DNA of 64,000 nt, taken from contig NZ_BNBI01000011.1 of the NCBI RefSeq assembly GCF_014655295.1, positions 124,001 to 188,000 on the forward strand. Reading direction: 5' to 3'. Source of the DNA: Streptomyces fumanus. GTDB lineage: Bacteria; Actinomycetota; Actinomycetes; Streptomycetales; Streptomycetaceae. A program made the position numbers and the translations under genes. The notes beneath the pieces are model-generated. The model was not told the origin of the DNA and made no database searches. It was given only the letters and a program-made list of their open reading frames with translations. Below are positions 33,878-42,812 of the stretch, piece after piece; position 1 is the first letter of the stretch; every line of letters begins with the position of its first letter.

Positions 33878-34193
33878 GGCTGCTACCTCTCCTTGGTATG
33901 ACTTGCAGGTTGCTTGTGAATGTGAACGCTTTCACGAATCCCTCAACAAGTGAAGGGCCGACCGCCAATCCTTGGCGTGGTCCTTGGTTTGAAGAGGGGT
34001 TCCGGTGATCTGTGGAGGCCGGTGTTGCGGGCCGTCCCGATCGCCACGTAGAGACTCGCAAACCTCAGCGGCGGATACAACCCCTTCCGGAAAGTTTTTT
34101 TTGATTCTTCGGTGTCGACTAGGTCACAGCCGTACTTCCATGGGGTGGACCCTGGCCTAAACGTTCGAGTGAAAGGACTTTCGCCCGTTCTGC
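33878..34193. other. Long wblE upstream region, no gene seen
   Basis: Contains the near-palindrome GTGAACGCTTTCAC (33922-33935) close to the wblE start, and TTCCGGAA followed by a run of eight T (about 34094-34101). On the minus strand, the coding direction, this is an A-tract in the wblE upstream DNA. These suggest a long leader or several promoters. Confidence 0.4.
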
Positions 34194-35162
34194 TCACACA
34201 ATCACACGCAGTGCACGGCGTACGCCTGTGAACGTCACGCTGGTACGCAGCCCCAGGTGGTCACCGTCCATCTGGAGGGGCAGCGGCACCTTCGAATGCA
34301 AGGTGAAGTCGGTCAGATCGTGCAGCGACACGGCGTGCTTTCCCCGGGGTCCGCGCTCGGGGGACGAAGTGAGCAACTGGGTGCCATACCGGGCAACAGC
34401 GGCCGTGGAGAGGCGGCTGAGGCCCAGTACGTCGAGTCCGGTGTCGAACGAGGCTTTAGGTGACGCATAGATCGGGCGATTACCCAGGAAAGTCCAGGGG
34501 CATGTGTTCGAGACTATGGAGAGGACCAGATCCGTGACCGGTTCCTCACCGACCCGCTCCAAAGTGATCGTCCCGCTGCGCCGGTGCGGCTCGCCCAGCA
34601 ACTGGCGCACGACCTGACGGACGTAGAGCGCGTGGGTCGACTTCTTGCCCCGCTCGCGCTTCTGCTCGACCCGGCCGACGACACCGGCGTCGAAGCCGAG
34701 TCCGGCGTTGAAGGTGAACCAGCGGGCGGGCACGGCCTCGTCCTCCGAGCCCGGGGTGCCGGAGGCCAGCCCCAGGCCCACGGTGCGCTCGCTGCCCCGG
34801 CGCAGGGCGTCCAGCAGGGCGCCGGTGGCCTCCACCGCGTGGTTGGGCAGGCCGAGGGCGCGGGCGAAGACATTGGTGGAGCCGCCGGGGACCACCGCCA
34901 GGCCGGGCAGGTGCTCCGGGTCGGGGCCCGCGTGCAGCAGGCCGTTGACGACCTCGTTGACGGTGCCGTCGCCGCCGAGGGCGACCACCAGCTCGATGTC
35001 CTGGCTCAGCGCCGCCTGCTTGCCGAGGTCCCGGGCGTGGCCGCGGTACTCGGTGGTGACCGCCTCCAGCTTCATCTCGCTGGCGAGCGCGTGGATCAGT
35101 ACGTCGCGCGTGCGCGCGCTCGTGGTGGTTGCCGCCGGGTTGACCACGAGAAGTGCACGCAT
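34194..35162 (-). CDS. Diacylglycerol kinase family lipid kinase
   Basis: 322 residues from the ATG at 35162. DAGK catalytic domain at about 1-130 with the nucleotide-binding GGDGTVNEVVNGL motif and VVPGGSTNVFARALGLP. The second beta-sandwich domain follows, ending in the typical PLPLQMDGDHLG motif. Members phosphorylate diacylglycerol or related lipids (DgkB/YegS/LCB5 group); the substrate is not determined. It is divergent from the membrane-protein gene at 35279. Confidence 0.9.
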   Translation of the reverse strand: MRALLVVNPAATTTSARTRDVLIHALASEMKLEAVTTEYRGHARDLGKQAALSQDIELVVALGGDGTVNEVVNGLLHAGPDPEHLPGLAVVPGGSTNVFARALGLPNHAVEATGALLDALRRGSERTVGLGLASGTPGSEDEAVPARWFTFNAGLGFDAGVVGRVEQKRERGKKSTHALYVRQVVRQLLGEPHRRSGTITLERVGEEPVTDLVLSIVSNTCPWTFLGNRPIYASPKASFDTGLDVLGLSRLSTAAVARYGTQLLTSSPERGPRGKHAVSLHDLTDFTLHSKVPLPLQMDGDHLGLRTSVTFTGVRRALRVIV

Positions 35163-35278
35163 GGGTTGCAGGGTACCTACTGGGCGGTACCGGGCCCAGA
35201 CCAAGGTGTGGATCAGGGAGGCGATACCGGCGTGAACCTGGACACGGACCCCGGTGCCGTGCGGGCTACCCTTCAGGG

Positions 35279-35740
35279 GTGAGCAGTGAGCAGAACCCCC
35301 GCCCCGAAGCCGCCGCCCCCGTCGCCGCCGGCGAGCCGGGCCCCCGCCCGGCCCGGCTGACCGCCGCGGCCGCACTCGCCGGGCTGGAGGGGCTCGCGCT
35401 CGTCGTCGGCGGGCTGTGGATGCTGGTGGGCGGCCTCACCGGCCACCCCGACGACCGCACCCAGGCCGTCACCGGCGGGGTCACCCTGGTCGTCCTCGCG
35501 CTGCTGCCGCTGCTGGCCGCCCGGGGACTGCTCGCCCGGCGGGGCTGGAGCCGGGGGCCCGCCGTGATCACGCAGATCATGGCGCTGCCGGTGGCCTACA
35601 ACCTGCTCCAGGCCGACAGCGTCGCCATCCCCGCGGGGATCGTGCTCGCGGTCGTGGCCGTCGCGGCGCTGGTGCTGATCGTGAACCCCGAGACCACGCG
35701 GGCCCTCGGCATCCGGGGGCCCGGCGGCACCCGCGAGTAG
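35279..35740 (+). CDS. Four-helix integral membrane protein of unknown function
   Basis: 153 residues with four hydrophobic helices at about 28-50, 58-82, 86-105 and 112-133, and a Pro/Ala-rich N-terminus. The GTG at 35279 has no proper Shine-Dalgarno. Instead TACCCT (35267-35272) ends 6 nt upstream, so the message is probably leaderless. It is divergent from the lipid kinase and convergent with sigH. No family function is recognised. Confidence 0.8.
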   Translation: MSSEQNPRPEAAAPVAAGEPGPRPARLTAAAALAGLEGLALVVGGLWMLVGGLTGHPDDRTQAVTGGVTLVVLALLPLLAARGLLARRGWSRGPAVITQIMALPVAYNLLQADSVAIPAGIVLAVVAVAALVLIVNPETTRALGIRGPGGTRE

Positions 35741-35834
35741 CGGGTCGGCCGGTCCGCTCCGGCGGCACCCGCGAGCAGCCGGCCCGCCGGTCCGGCGGCC
35801 CACTGGTCCCCTGCGAGACCCGCCCCGCGCGGCC

Positions 35835-36965
35835 TCACTCCTCGACGAGCAGCTTCTCCCGCAACTGCGCCAGGGTGCGCGCCAGCAGCCGGGAGACGTG
35901 CATCTGCGAGATGCCGACCTCCTGGGCGATCTGCGACTGCGTCATGTTGCCGAAGAAGCGCAGCAGCAGGATCCGCTTCTCCCGGGGCGGCAGGTCCTCC
36001 AGGAGCGGCTTGAGCGACTCGCGGTACTCGACGCCCTCCAGCGCCTCGTCCTCCGCGCCGAGGGTGTCCGCGACCGCCGGGGACTCGTCGTCCGTGTCGG
36101 GGACGTCCAGGGACAGGGTGGAGTACGCGTTGGCGGACTCCAGGCCCTCCAGGACCTCCTCCTCCGAGATGCCGAGCTTCTCGGCCAGCTCGTGCACGGT
36201 GGGGGAGCGGCCGTGCAACTGGGACAGCTCCGCCGTGGCCGTGGTGAGCGACAGCCGCAGCTCCTGCAGGCGGCGCGGGACCCGTACCGCCCAGCCCTTG
36301 TCCCGGAAGTGCCGCTTGATCTCGCCGACCACCGTCGGGGTCGCGTACGTGGAGAACTCCACGCCGCGGTCCGGGTCGAAGCGGTCGACGGACTTGATCA
36401 GCCCGATGGTGGCGACCTGGGTGAGGTCGTCCAGCGGCTCCCCGCGGTTGCGGAAGCGGCGCGCGAGGTGCTCGACGAGCGGCAGGTGCATGCGGACCAG
36501 CCGGTTGCGCAGCTCCGCGTACTCGGGGCTGCCGTCCGCCAGTCCGCGCAGCTCGGTGAAGAGGGCACGCGCCCCGCTGCGGTCCTGCGGATCGTGGTGT
36601 GCGCCCGGCACGCCCCGCGCGCCCGGCGCGTCGTCCTCGGAGTGTCGCTCGTGCTCGCTCATCGTCCCGCCCGTAGCCCTTTCCGGAGCCCTCGCCTCCG
36701 CTCGGCCGGGCCGGGCGGGGCCGCCCCCGCTCCGCCCGCCCGCAGGCGCGCTCTGCACGGCACCGTCCCCGCTCCCGGCCCGCCGCCCTTCGCCCGGGAC
36801 GCCGGTTCCCGCGCCGGCCTCCTCGGTGGTGTCCTCGGGGTGCGGGCGGGCCTGCTCGGGGATGCCGTCGATGCCATCGATGCCATCCGCCGTGCACCGG
36901 GTCCCGTTCGGGGAACGGGGGTCCTCGTACGGCAGCTCCCGTGTGCCGCGATTCTCGTCCCGCAC
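35835..36965 (-). CDS. sigH: Stress-response sigma factor SigH (SigB/SigF group)
   Basis: 376 residues from the GTG at 36965, 17 nt after the ushX stop. The sigma core occupies the last ~265 residues: region 2 (HLPLVEHLARRFRNRGEPLDDLTQVATIGLIKSVDRF, 2.3-2.4), region 3 and region 4 (ending SQMHVSRLLARTLAQLREKLL). The first ~100 residues are a low-complexity Pro/Gly/Glu extension. An internal ATG at 36662 gives a 275-residue form, and the frame stays open upstream to 37418. S. coelicolor SigH is known to occur as several translational and processed isoforms involved in osmotic stress and septation. Confidence 0.92.
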   Translation of the reverse strand: MRDENRGTRELPYEDPRSPNGTRCTADGIDGIDGIPEQARPHPEDTTEEAGAGTGVPGEGRRAGSGDGAVQSAPAGGRSGGGPARPGRAEARAPERATGGTMSEHERHSEDDAPGARGVPGAHHDPQDRSGARALFTELRGLADGSPEYAELRNRLVRMHLPLVEHLARRFRNRGEPLDDLTQVATIGLIKSVDRFDPDRGVEFSTYATPTVVGEIKRHFRDKGWAVRVPRRLQELRLSLTTATAELSQLHGRSPTVHELAEKLGISEEEVLEGLESANAYSTLSLDVPDTDDESPAVADTLGAEDEALEGVEYRESLKPLLEDLPPREKRILLLRFFGNMTQSQIAQEVGISQMHVSRLLARTLAQLREKLLVEE

Positions 36966-36982
36966 CGGCCCGTCCCCTGTCC

Positions 36983-37396
36983 TCACGCCGGCCCGGGTCC
37001 CGCGCCGCGCTGTTTGTAGAGACTGATCGACACGGTGTTGTCCTCGTCCACGGCGGAGGAGACCTTGCCCGCCAGGGCGGACAGGACGGTCCAGGCGAAG
37101 GTGTCGCGCGACGGGGCGTGGCCGTCCGTGGTGGGCGCCGAGACGGTGACCTCCAGCGAGTCGTCGACGAGGCGGAAGACACAGCTCAGCACGGAGCCGG
37201 GCACGGCCTGCTGGAGCAGGATCGCGCAGGCTTCGTCCACCGCGATGCGCAGGTCCTCGATCTCGTCGAGGGTGAAGTCCAAACGGGCCGCGAGGCCGGC
37301 CGTCGCCGTACGCAGCACCGACAGGTAGGCACCCGCGGCCGGCAGCCGGACTTCCACGAAGTCCTGGGTCGCGGGCTCGCCTGCGATCTGGGACAC
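36983..37396 (-). CDS. ushX: RsbW-like anti-sigma factor UshX/PrsH
   Basis: 137 residues from the GTG at 37396 (VSQIAGEPA), 6 nt after GGAGG; a TTG at 37408 is a weaker alternative. HATPase_c-type serine kinase/anti-sigma fold with the N-box IAVDEACAILLQQAV. It is the first gene of the ushX-sigH operon and in S. coelicolor binds SigH. No anti-anti-sigma gene is adjacent. The leader contains a hairpin at 37430-37447. Confidence 0.9.
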   Translation of the reverse strand: MSQIAGEPATQDFVEVRLPAAGAYLSVLRTATAGLAARLDFTLDEIEDLRIAVDEACAILLQQAVPGSVLSCVFRLVDDSLEVTVSAPTTDGHAPSRDTFAWTVLSALAGKVSSAVDEDNTVSISLYKQRGAGPGPA

Positions 37397-37429
37397 CCTC
37401 ACCTCCAAGGTGGTACAAGCGTTTCAGGG

Positions 37430-37447
37430 CCGAGGGTCAGCCCTCGG
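37430..37447 (-). promoter_or_regulatory. Hairpin in the ushX-sigH leader
   Basis: CCGAGGG-TCAG-CCCTCGG, 34 nt before the ushX start codon; a possible translation or attenuation element. Confidence 0.4.
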
Positions 37448-37658
37448 GTAACGCGGTGACGCGATACGTGGTTCAGCGGTGACGTTATCGCGCTCGGAAC
37501 TTTCCTGTCCCCGAGACCCCAACCCCTTGCTGTCACTCATAGTAAACACCTGAACACGCTGAGTGGCTAGAGGTCGGGCGGGCCCAAATCGGAAGAGCGC
37601 GCGCCGGGTTGACGTACCCAGGCGTCAGACGGTCGAACCGTCCCCTCCCGGGCCGCCC

Positions 37659-37925
37659 TCAGCTTGGCACGAGGACGTGGTCGACGAAGCACCAGCGCCA
37701 GTCCTCGCCGGGCTCGAAGGTCCGCATCACCGGGTGCCCGGTCGCCTGGTGGTGGGCGGTGGCGTGCCTGCGCGGCGAGGAGTCGCAGCAGCCGACATGA
37801 CCGCAGGTGAGGCAGAGCCGCAACTGCACCGGGTCCGTACCCTCGGCCAGGCACTCCGGACAGGTCTCGCTCAGCGGCCTCGGCTCCGGGTGCGGCAGCG
37901 CGTCGACGTGCGTGCACTGTTTCAT
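37659..37925 (-). CDS. UBP-type zinc finger protein
   Basis: 88 residues from the ATG at 37925; essentially one ZnF-UBP domain. Cys/His ligands are spread as Cys4/His6, Cys22/Cys25, Cys38/Cys41, Cys46 and a run of His at 54, 58/59 and 64, as in ubiquitin-protease zinc fingers. In bacteria without ubiquitin the role is unknown; the domain may bind C-terminal diglycine-like peptides. It stands alone, 61 bp from the divergent antiporter gene. Confidence 0.88.
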   Translation of the reverse strand: MKQCTHVDALPHPEPRPLSETCPECLAEGTDPVQLRLCLTCGHVGCCDSSPRRHATAHHQATGHPVMRTFEPGEDWRWCFVDHVLVPS

Positions 37926-37986
37926 GATTGCCAGGTTACGACGGGTGCGCGGGTGACCGCGCGGAAGAAGAGGGCGGGCGGGGAGC

Positions 37987-39582
37987 ATGGACGTGATGCC
38001 GCTGCTGTTGCTGGTGGCGGGCAGTGCGGCGGTCGCCGCGGCGGGACGGCGCTTCCCGGTGCCGGTGCCGCTGCTGCTGGTCGCGGCCGGACTGGCGGTC
38101 AGCTACGTACCGAAGGTGCCCGACTACACCCTCGACCCGCACATCGTGCTGCCGCTGCTGCTGCCCCCGCTGCTCTACACCGCCGCCACCGACAGCTCCT
38201 ACCTGGACCTGCGGGCCCAGATGCGGCCGGTGGCCCTGCTCTCCGTCGGGTACGTGCTGTTCGCGACGTTCGCGGTCGGCTGGGCCGCCTACCTGATCGT
38301 GCCGGGGCTGCCGCTGACCGCGGCGCTGGTGCTGGGCGCGGTGGTGGCGCCGCCGGACGCCGTCGCCGCCACGGCGGTCGCGCGCCGGGTGGGGCTGCCC
38401 TCGCGGATCACCACGATCCTGCAGGGCGAGTCCCTGGTGAACGACGCCACCGCGATCACCGCCTACAAGGTGGCGCTCGCGGCGGCGGTCGGCGAGGGCG
38501 CCACCTGGGCCGGCGGGATCGGGGAGTTCCTGATCGCCGCGGTCGGCGGCGTCGGTGTCGGCCTGGTGCTGATGGCGCCGCTGCACTGGCTGCGCACGCA
38601 CGTGCGGGAGGCGCTGCTGCAGAACACGCTCTCCCTGCTGATCCCGTTCGTGGCCTACTCGGTCGCCGAGCAGGTGCACGCCTCCGGCGTCCTCGCGGTG
38701 GTCGTCGTCGCCCTCTACCTCGGCCACCGCGCGTGGGAGGTCGACTTCGCCACCCGGCTCCAGGAGGAGGCGGTGTGGAAGATGGTCGCCTTCGTCCTGG
38801 AGTCGGCCGTGTTCGCCCTGATCGGCCTCCAGTTGCCGGTGGTCCTGCGGGGACTCGGGGCGTACGAGGGGATCGACGCCGCCTGGTACGCGATCCTGCT
38901 CTTCGTGGTGGTGGTCGTCACCCGGTTCCTGTGGGTGTACCCGGCCACCTTCCTGCCGCGCGTCCTGTCGGCACGCATCCGCGCGCGCGAGGAGAACCCC
39001 ACCTGGAAGACGCCGTTCGTCATCGGCTGGGCCGGGATGCGCGGCGTGGTCTCCCTGGCGATCGCCTTCTCGATCCCCCTCACCGTGCACGGCGGCGACC
39101 CCTTCCCCGAGCGCAACCTCATCCTGTTCCTGACGTTCACCACGGTCATCGGCACCCTGGTGGTCCAAGGCGTGACCCTGCCCCCGCTGATCCGGCTGCT
39201 GAAGTTCGCCGGCCGCGACCCCCAGGCCGAGACGCTCGCCGAGGCCAACGCCCAGGCACAGGCGTCCCGGGCCGCCGAGCGGCGCCTGGACGACCTCCTG
39301 GCGGACGACCGCAACGCCCTGCCGGGCCCGCTCGCCGAGCGCCTGCGCACGGTCCTGGAGCGCCGCCGCAACGCCGTCTGGGAACGGCTCGGCCAGGTCA
39401 ACCCGGTCACCGGCGAGACCGTCGACGACACCTACCGCCGGCTCTCCCGGGAGATGATCAGCGCCGAGCGCGAGGTGTTCGTCAAGCTGCGCGACGGCCG
39501 CTACATCGACGACGAGATGCTGCGCGTCCTGCTGCGCCGCCTGGACCTGGAGGAGGCCGCCGCGTACCGGGAGGCCGCCTAG
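37987..39582 (+). CDS. CPA1-family Na+/H+ antiporter
   Basis: 531 residues with about 12 membrane helices in the first 400. Family landmarks: VAPPDAVAATAVARRVGLP and GESLVNDATAITAYK (ion-site Asp in helix 5 region), and WAGMRGVVSLAIAFSIP. A cytoplasmic, charged C-terminal tail of about 120 residues is probably regulatory. It exchanges Na+ (or K+) for protons. ATG start; the divergent neighbour is the zinc-finger gene, and the convergent PLP-enzyme gene ends at the very next base. Confidence 0.9.
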   Translation: MDVMPLLLLVAGSAAVAAAGRRFPVPVPLLLVAAGLAVSYVPKVPDYTLDPHIVLPLLLPPLLYTAATDSSYLDLRAQMRPVALLSVGYVLFATFAVGWAAYLIVPGLPLTAALVLGAVVAPPDAVAATAVARRVGLPSRITTILQGESLVNDATAITAYKVALAAAVGEGATWAGGIGEFLIAAVGGVGVGLVLMAPLHWLRTHVREALLQNTLSLLIPFVAYSVAEQVHASGVLAVVVVALYLGHRAWEVDFATRLQEEAVWKMVAFVLESAVFALIGLQLPVVLRGLGAYEGIDAAWYAILLFVVVVVTRFLWVYPATFLPRVLSARIRAREENPTWKTPFVIGWAGMRGVVSLAIAFSIPLTVHGGDPFPERNLILFLTFTTVIGTLVVQGVTLPPLIRLLKFAGRDPQAETLAEANAQAQASRAAERRLDDLLADDRNALPGPLAERLRTVLERRRNAVWERLGQVNPVTGETVDDTYRRLSREMISAEREVFVKLRDGRYIDDEMLRVLLRRLDLEEAAAYREAA

Positions 39583-40488
39583 TCAGAGCGTTCGCTCGGG
39601 GAAAGGGCGGCCGGTGATCACGGCCGCCAGCGTCGTCCCGCGCGGGAAGGCGCCCTCCTCGGTGAGGGCGAGCAGGGCGTAGAGCGCCTTGGCGACGTAC
39701 AGGCGCTCCACGGGCACCCCGTGGCGGCGTTCGAAGTCCGCGGCGAAGGCGTCCAGCGCGGGGGAGACCCGGGCGTAACCGCCGAAGTGGAAGCGGTCGT
39801 CCAGCCACCACGCGCCCCGGGGCCCGCCGAAGGCCGCCTGCTGGAGACGGCGTATGTCGCCGTCCAGGAAGCCGCCCTTGAGCACGGGCACGCCCAGCGC
39901 CCGCCGCCCGGGGGCGAGCCCGGCGGCCAGCCCCGCCAGGGTGCCCCCGGTGCCGCACGCCACGGCGACGACGTCGGCCCGGTCGCCCAGCTCCGCGCCC
40001 AGCTCCCGGCAGGCGCGCACCGCCGCGGCGTTGCTGCCACCCTCGGGGACGACGTACGCGTTCTCGGCGTCGCAATCGCGAAGGAGCGCGGCGAGCACCG
40101 CGGGCTCGGTCTTGCGCCGGTACGTCGCCCGGTCGACGAAGCGCAGCCGCATCCCGTCGGCGGCGCACCGGGCCAGGGACGGGTTCAGCGGCCGGCCGGC
40201 CAGCTCGTGGCCGCGGACCACGCCCACGGTGCTCAGGCCCAGGAGGCGGCCCGCGGCGGCGGTGGCGCGCAGATGGTTGGAGTAGGCGCCGCCGAAGGTG
40301 ACGACCGGGCGGCCGGCCGCCGCCGCGAGGTTCGGTGCGAGCTTGCGCCACTTGTTGCCGATCAGCTCCGGGTGCACCAGGTCGTCGCGTTTGAGAAGCA
40401 GACGGACACCGTGCCGCTCGAAGCGGTCGTCCCGCACCTCCCGCAGCGGTGACGGCAGGCGGGGGCGCAGGACGTCCAGGGCGGTCAT
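39583..40488 (-). CDS. PLP-dependent enzyme, ACC deaminase/D-cysteine desulfhydrase family
   Basis: 301 residues from the ATG at 40488 (MTALDVLRPRLPSPL). The PLP lysine lies in LIGNKWRKL, with the TFGGAYSNHLRA segment and the GTGGTLAG phosphate-binding glycines. The family includes 1-aminocyclopropane-1-carboxylate deaminase and D-cysteine desulfhydrase; this length fits the shorter desulfhydrase-like branch, but the substrate is not decided. An alternative start at 40506 adds six residues. It abuts the antiporter stop with no gap. Confidence 0.85.
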   Translation of the reverse strand: MTALDVLRPRLPSPLREVRDDRFERHGVRLLLKRDDLVHPELIGNKWRKLAPNLAAAAGRPVVTFGGAYSNHLRATAAAGRLLGLSTVGVVRGHELAGRPLNPSLARCAADGMRLRFVDRATYRRKTEPAVLAALLRDCDAENAYVVPEGGSNAAAVRACRELGAELGDRADVVAVACGTGGTLAGLAAGLAPGRRALGVPVLKGGFLDGDIRRLQQAAFGGPRGAWWLDDRFHFGGYARVSPALDAFAADFERRHGVPVERLYVAKALYALLALTEEGAFPRGTTLAAVITGRPFPERTL

Positions 40489-40510
40489 CCCGCCATTGTC
40501 GGACACCGGC

Positions 40511-41101
40511 TCACTTCAGGCGGTCCCGGATCCGCTCGCGCATCGACGCCATCGTGAACCCGCGCGGGTCCACCTTCCCCGGCTGCCACTCCAGGTGTCC
40601 GATGACGGACCGCTCGTTCCAGTCGTGGTAGCGGCAGATCGCGGCGGCCACCCGCTCGACGGCCTCCAACTGGACGGCCGGCCACGGGTCCTCGCCGTCG
40701 CCCAGGTTCTCGCACTCGAAGCCGTAGAAGTACCGGTTGCCGTCGGTGTTGGCCTCGTTGTCCTTCGGCAGCCCCTTCTCCGCGATCACGGCGCGCAGCA
40801 CCTCGTCGTCGCCGAGGCCCGCGTGGTTGGCCCGGCCATGGCCGATCAGATGGACCCGGCCGTCCTTGGTGATCACGCCGTGGCACAGGGGGCCCGGCAG
40901 GTCCTCGTAGCCCTTGCGGCAGATCTCCACGGTCCGGGCGCTGCCCTTGGTCACCGTGTGGTGGATCATGACCCCGTGGACCGGGCCCCAGGGCCCCTTG
41001 TGGTTGCGGTTGTGGGTCCGCCAGTCGCCGACCTCGACGACCGTGACCCCCTCCGCCTTCAACGCCTTGACCAGACTGCTCGCGGACATGGGTGTAGCCA
41101 T
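40511..41101 (-). CDS. N-acetylmuramoyl-L-alanine amidase (amidase_2/PGRP)
   Basis: 196 residues from the ATG at 41101, preceded by AAGGAG. Zinc-amidase motifs: the VMIHHTVT histidine, ANHAG and FECEN regions, and IGHLEW near the C-terminus. No signal peptide or membrane anchor is seen, so it is either intracellular or exported unusually. It cleaves the amide between MurNAc and the stem peptide, as phage-type and recycling amidases do. The promoter region contains a 17-bp palindrome. Confidence 0.87.
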   Translation of the reverse strand: MATPMSASSLVKALKAEGVTVVEVGDWRTHNRNHKGPWGPVHGVMIHHTVTKGSARTVEICRKGYEDLPGPLCHGVITKDGRVHLIGHGRANHAGLGDDEVLRAVIAEKGLPKDNEANTDGNRYFYGFECENLGDGEDPWPAVQLEAVERVAAAICRYHDWNERSVIGHLEWQPGKVDPRGFTMASMRERIRDRLK

Positions 41102-41154
41102 GGGCCGCTCCTTCGTCCCGCACGGCGACCGCCCGGCGCGATCCGCTCGTACCG

Positions 41155-41171
41155 GTTGCGTATACCGCAAC
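41155..41171. promoter_or_regulatory. Palindrome in the amidase/encapsulin divergent gap
   Basis: GTTGCG-TATAC-CGCAAC. The centre could be the amidase -10, so this is a likely operator. A GGGTAA element (41305-41310) resembling a SigB/SigH -10 lies closer to the encapsulin start, but its -35 is poor. Confidence 0.4.
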
Positions 41172-41402
41172 GCGGTGATCGCCAGCCAGCCGTTCGGACC
41201 GTGTGCGAGCCGAACCGGCCAGCGTCCGGAATCCGGTCGCCGGAGAGGCGGTGGAACGAGCCCTTATGGTGCCCCGCCACAGGCCCGTCCATTCCCGCTC
41301 TTTCGGGTAATAGCACCGCCCCGGCGGGTGAGGAAGGCTGACCCGTGCACATCGATGCCGGGCGCACGGACGCGCCGGGCAGGACCGGGAAGGCAATCCT
41401 TT

Positions 41403-42812
41403 ATGTCGGTAGGCGATGAGGTCCGCAGCACCGAGCAGACCAGGCCGCAGCAGTCCCTCGGCACGGCGGCCGCGCGGAACCTGGCCACCACGACCAAGTC
41501 CGTGCCCCAGATGCAGGAGATCAGCTCGCGCTGGCTGCTGCGCACACTGCCCTGGGTCGACATCCAGGGCGGTACGTACCGGGTGAACCGGCGTTTAACC
41601 TTCGCCGTGGGCGACGGCCGGGTCACGTTCGTGAAGACGGGTGACCGGGTCGAAGTCATCCCCGCGGAGCTGACCGAGCTGCCGGCCCTGCGCTCGTACG
41701 AGGACGACGAGGTGCTCTCGGAGCTGGCCCGGCGCTGCGAGCAGCGGGAGTTCGGCCCCGGCGACGTGATCGCCTCGTTCGGCAGCCAGACCGAAGAGGT
41801 CTACCTGCTGGCGCACGGCAAGGTCGAGAAGGTCGGCACCGGCCCCTACGGCGACGACGCGGTGCTCGGCGTCCTCGCCGACGGCGCCTACTTCGGCGAC
41901 CAGGCCCTGCTCGACGCGGACGCCATCTGGGAGTACACCGCCCGCGCGGTGACCGCCTGCACGGTCCTGGTACTGCCCCGCCAGGCGGTCGAGCAGGTCT
42001 CGGAGCGCAGCGACTCCCTGCGCGACCACATCCAGCAGCGGCGCTCCATCCCCCAGCAGCGCACCAACAAGCACGGGGAGAAGGAGATCGACCTCGCCGC
42101 CGGCCACACCGGCGAACCGGACATCCCGCACACCTTCGTCGACTACGAGGCCAAGCCCCGCGAGTACGAACTGAGCGTCGCCCAGACCGTCCTGCGCATC
42201 CACTCGCGCGTGGCCGACCTCTACAACCAGCCGATGAACCAGACCGAGCAGCAGATCCGGCTGACGGTCGAGGCGCTCAAGGAGCGCCAGGAGCACGAGC
42301 TGATCAACAACCGCGAGTTCGGCCTGCTGCACAACTGCGAGTACGACCAGCGGATCCAGCCGCACGACGGCGTCCCCAGCCCGGACGACCTGGACGAGCT
42401 GCTCAGCCGCCGCCGCGGCACCAGGCTGCTCTTCGCCCACCCGCGCGCGATCGCCGCCATCGGACGCGAGCTGAACAAGCGGGGACTGGTCCCGGAGACC
42501 ATCGACATCGCCGGCAACCGGATCCCCACCTGGCGGGGCGTGCCGATCTACCCGTGCAACAAGATCCCGGTCAGCGAGGCCCGGACCACCTCGATCATCG
42601 CCATGCGTACCGGCGAGGCCGACCAGGGTGTCATCGGGCTGCGCGCCACCGGCATCCCGGACGAGATCGAGCCCAGCCTGTCGGTGCGCTTCATGGGCAT
42701 CAACGAACAGGCCATCATCAAGTACCTGGTGACCGCCTACTACTCGGCCGCGGTCCTGGTGCCGGACGCGCTCGGCGTCCTGGAGAACGTCGAGATCGGC
42801 CGCTGGCGATGA
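41403..42812 (+). CDS. eshB: Family 2B encapsulin nanocompartment shell protein (EshB)
   Basis: 469 residues. The HK97-fold shell protein of family 2B encapsulins, formerly annotated as a cyclic-nucleotide-binding protein (EshA/EshB of Streptomyces). An N-terminal arm and shell segment (about 1-90) is followed by an inserted cNMP-binding-like domain (about 95-205) and then the rest of the shell domain, with RRRGTRLLFAHPRAIAAIGRELN and the C-terminal YYSAAVLVPDALGVLENVEIGRW. The phosphate-binding cassette reads YFGDQALLD and lacks the usual GE...R pair, so canonical cAMP binding is doubtful. Leu65 is a TTA codon (41595-41597). The stop overlaps the start of the cargo gene (ATGA). Confidence 0.93.
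   Translation: MSVGDEVRSTEQTRPQQSLGTAAARNLATTTKSVPQMQEISSRWLLRTLPWVDIQGGTYRVNRRLTFAVGDGRVTFVKTGDRVEVIPAELTELPALRSYEDDEVLSELARRCEQREFGPGDVIASFGSQTEEVYLLAHGKVEKVGTGPYGDDAVLGVLADGAYFGDQALLDADAIWEYTARAVTACTVLVLPRQAVEQVSERSDSLRDHIQQRRSIPQQRTNKHGEKEIDLAAGHTGEPDIPHTFVDYEAKPREYELSVAQTVLRIHSRVADLYNQPMNQTEQQIRLTVEALKERQEHELINNREFGLLHNCEYDQRIQPHDGVPSPDDLDELLSRRRGTRLLFAHPRAIAAIGRELNKRGLVPETIDIAGNRIPTWRGVPIYPCNKIPVSEARTTSIIAMRTGEADQGVIGLRATGIPDEIEPSLSVRFMGINEQAIIKYLVTAYYSAAVLVPDALGVLENVEIGRWR

Noticed and set aside
40511..41101. Amidase as evidence of a prophage
   Set aside because: No holin, tail or integrase genes nearby, and flanking genes are core chromosome.
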